Origin: Rickettsiales bacterium
GTDB lineage: Bacteria > Pseudomonadota > Alphaproteobacteria > Rickettsiales > UBA1997
Reading direction: 5' to 3'
DNA length: 6,498 bases
Assembly: GCA_947455365.1 (NCBI GenBank)
Contig: CANGNU010000057.1
Location: forward strand, 1 to 6,498
Positions 5,716-6,498 of this stretch are shown piece by piece. Every line of letters begins with the position of its first letter. The stretch's first letter is position 1. Below the pieces are notes generated by a model, which saw only the letters and a list, made by a program, of their open reading frames with translations, did no database searches and was not told the DNA's origin. The translations under genes were made by a program, and so were the position numbers.

Positions 5716-6498
<783 letters not shown>

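Overview
This AT-rich, gene-dense window looks like chromosomal housekeeping DNA from an alphaproteobacterium. TypA/BipA, IMP dehydrogenase and the glycine-cleavage proteins all read like alphaproteobacterial family members. The AT richness and scarcity of Shine-Dalgarno motifs would fit a Rickettsiales/Holosporales-like or other streamlined lineage, but that placement is inference. No phage, transposase, CRISPR, tRNA or rRNA is visible.

Layout from left to right. A gene on the minus strand runs off the left edge (351 down to 1). It reads as the N-terminus of a dehydroquinate-synthase-fold dehydrogenase, most like glycerol-1-phosphate dehydrogenase/AraM. Divergent from it is a plus-strand cluster secG, gcvT, gcvH (433-2313). 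It joins a Sec translocase subunit to two of the glycine-cleavage proteins and ends at a strong hairpin terminator (2352-2388), with no gcvP. The gcvT-gcvH gap holds four exact copies of TTACTAAC spaced at 10 bp. The same terminator also serves a convergent minus-strand pair: pth (peptidyl-tRNA hydrolase, 3545-2991) followed by an unrecognised secreted cysteine-rich protein (2946-2407).

Between pth and typA lies a divergent control region with a near-consensus sigma-70 promoter (TTGACA, 16 bp, TACAAT) and a perfect 9-bp inverted repeat touching its -35 box. typA (3690-5534) is complete. Downstream are a degenerate short palindromic repeat and a second bidirectional terminator (5639-5679). The window ends in the C-terminal half of guaB (IMP dehydrogenase), on the minus strand and cut by the right edge.

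The genes serve separate core tasks: protein export, one-carbon/glycine metabolism, recycling of peptidyl-tRNA, ribosome-associated GTPase function and GMP synthesis. I see no obvious new multi-gene system. The items most worth a second look are the 10-bp-phased repeat before gcvH, the operator-like inverted repeat at the typA promoter, the secreted cysteine-rich protein and the edge-truncated AraM-like gene.
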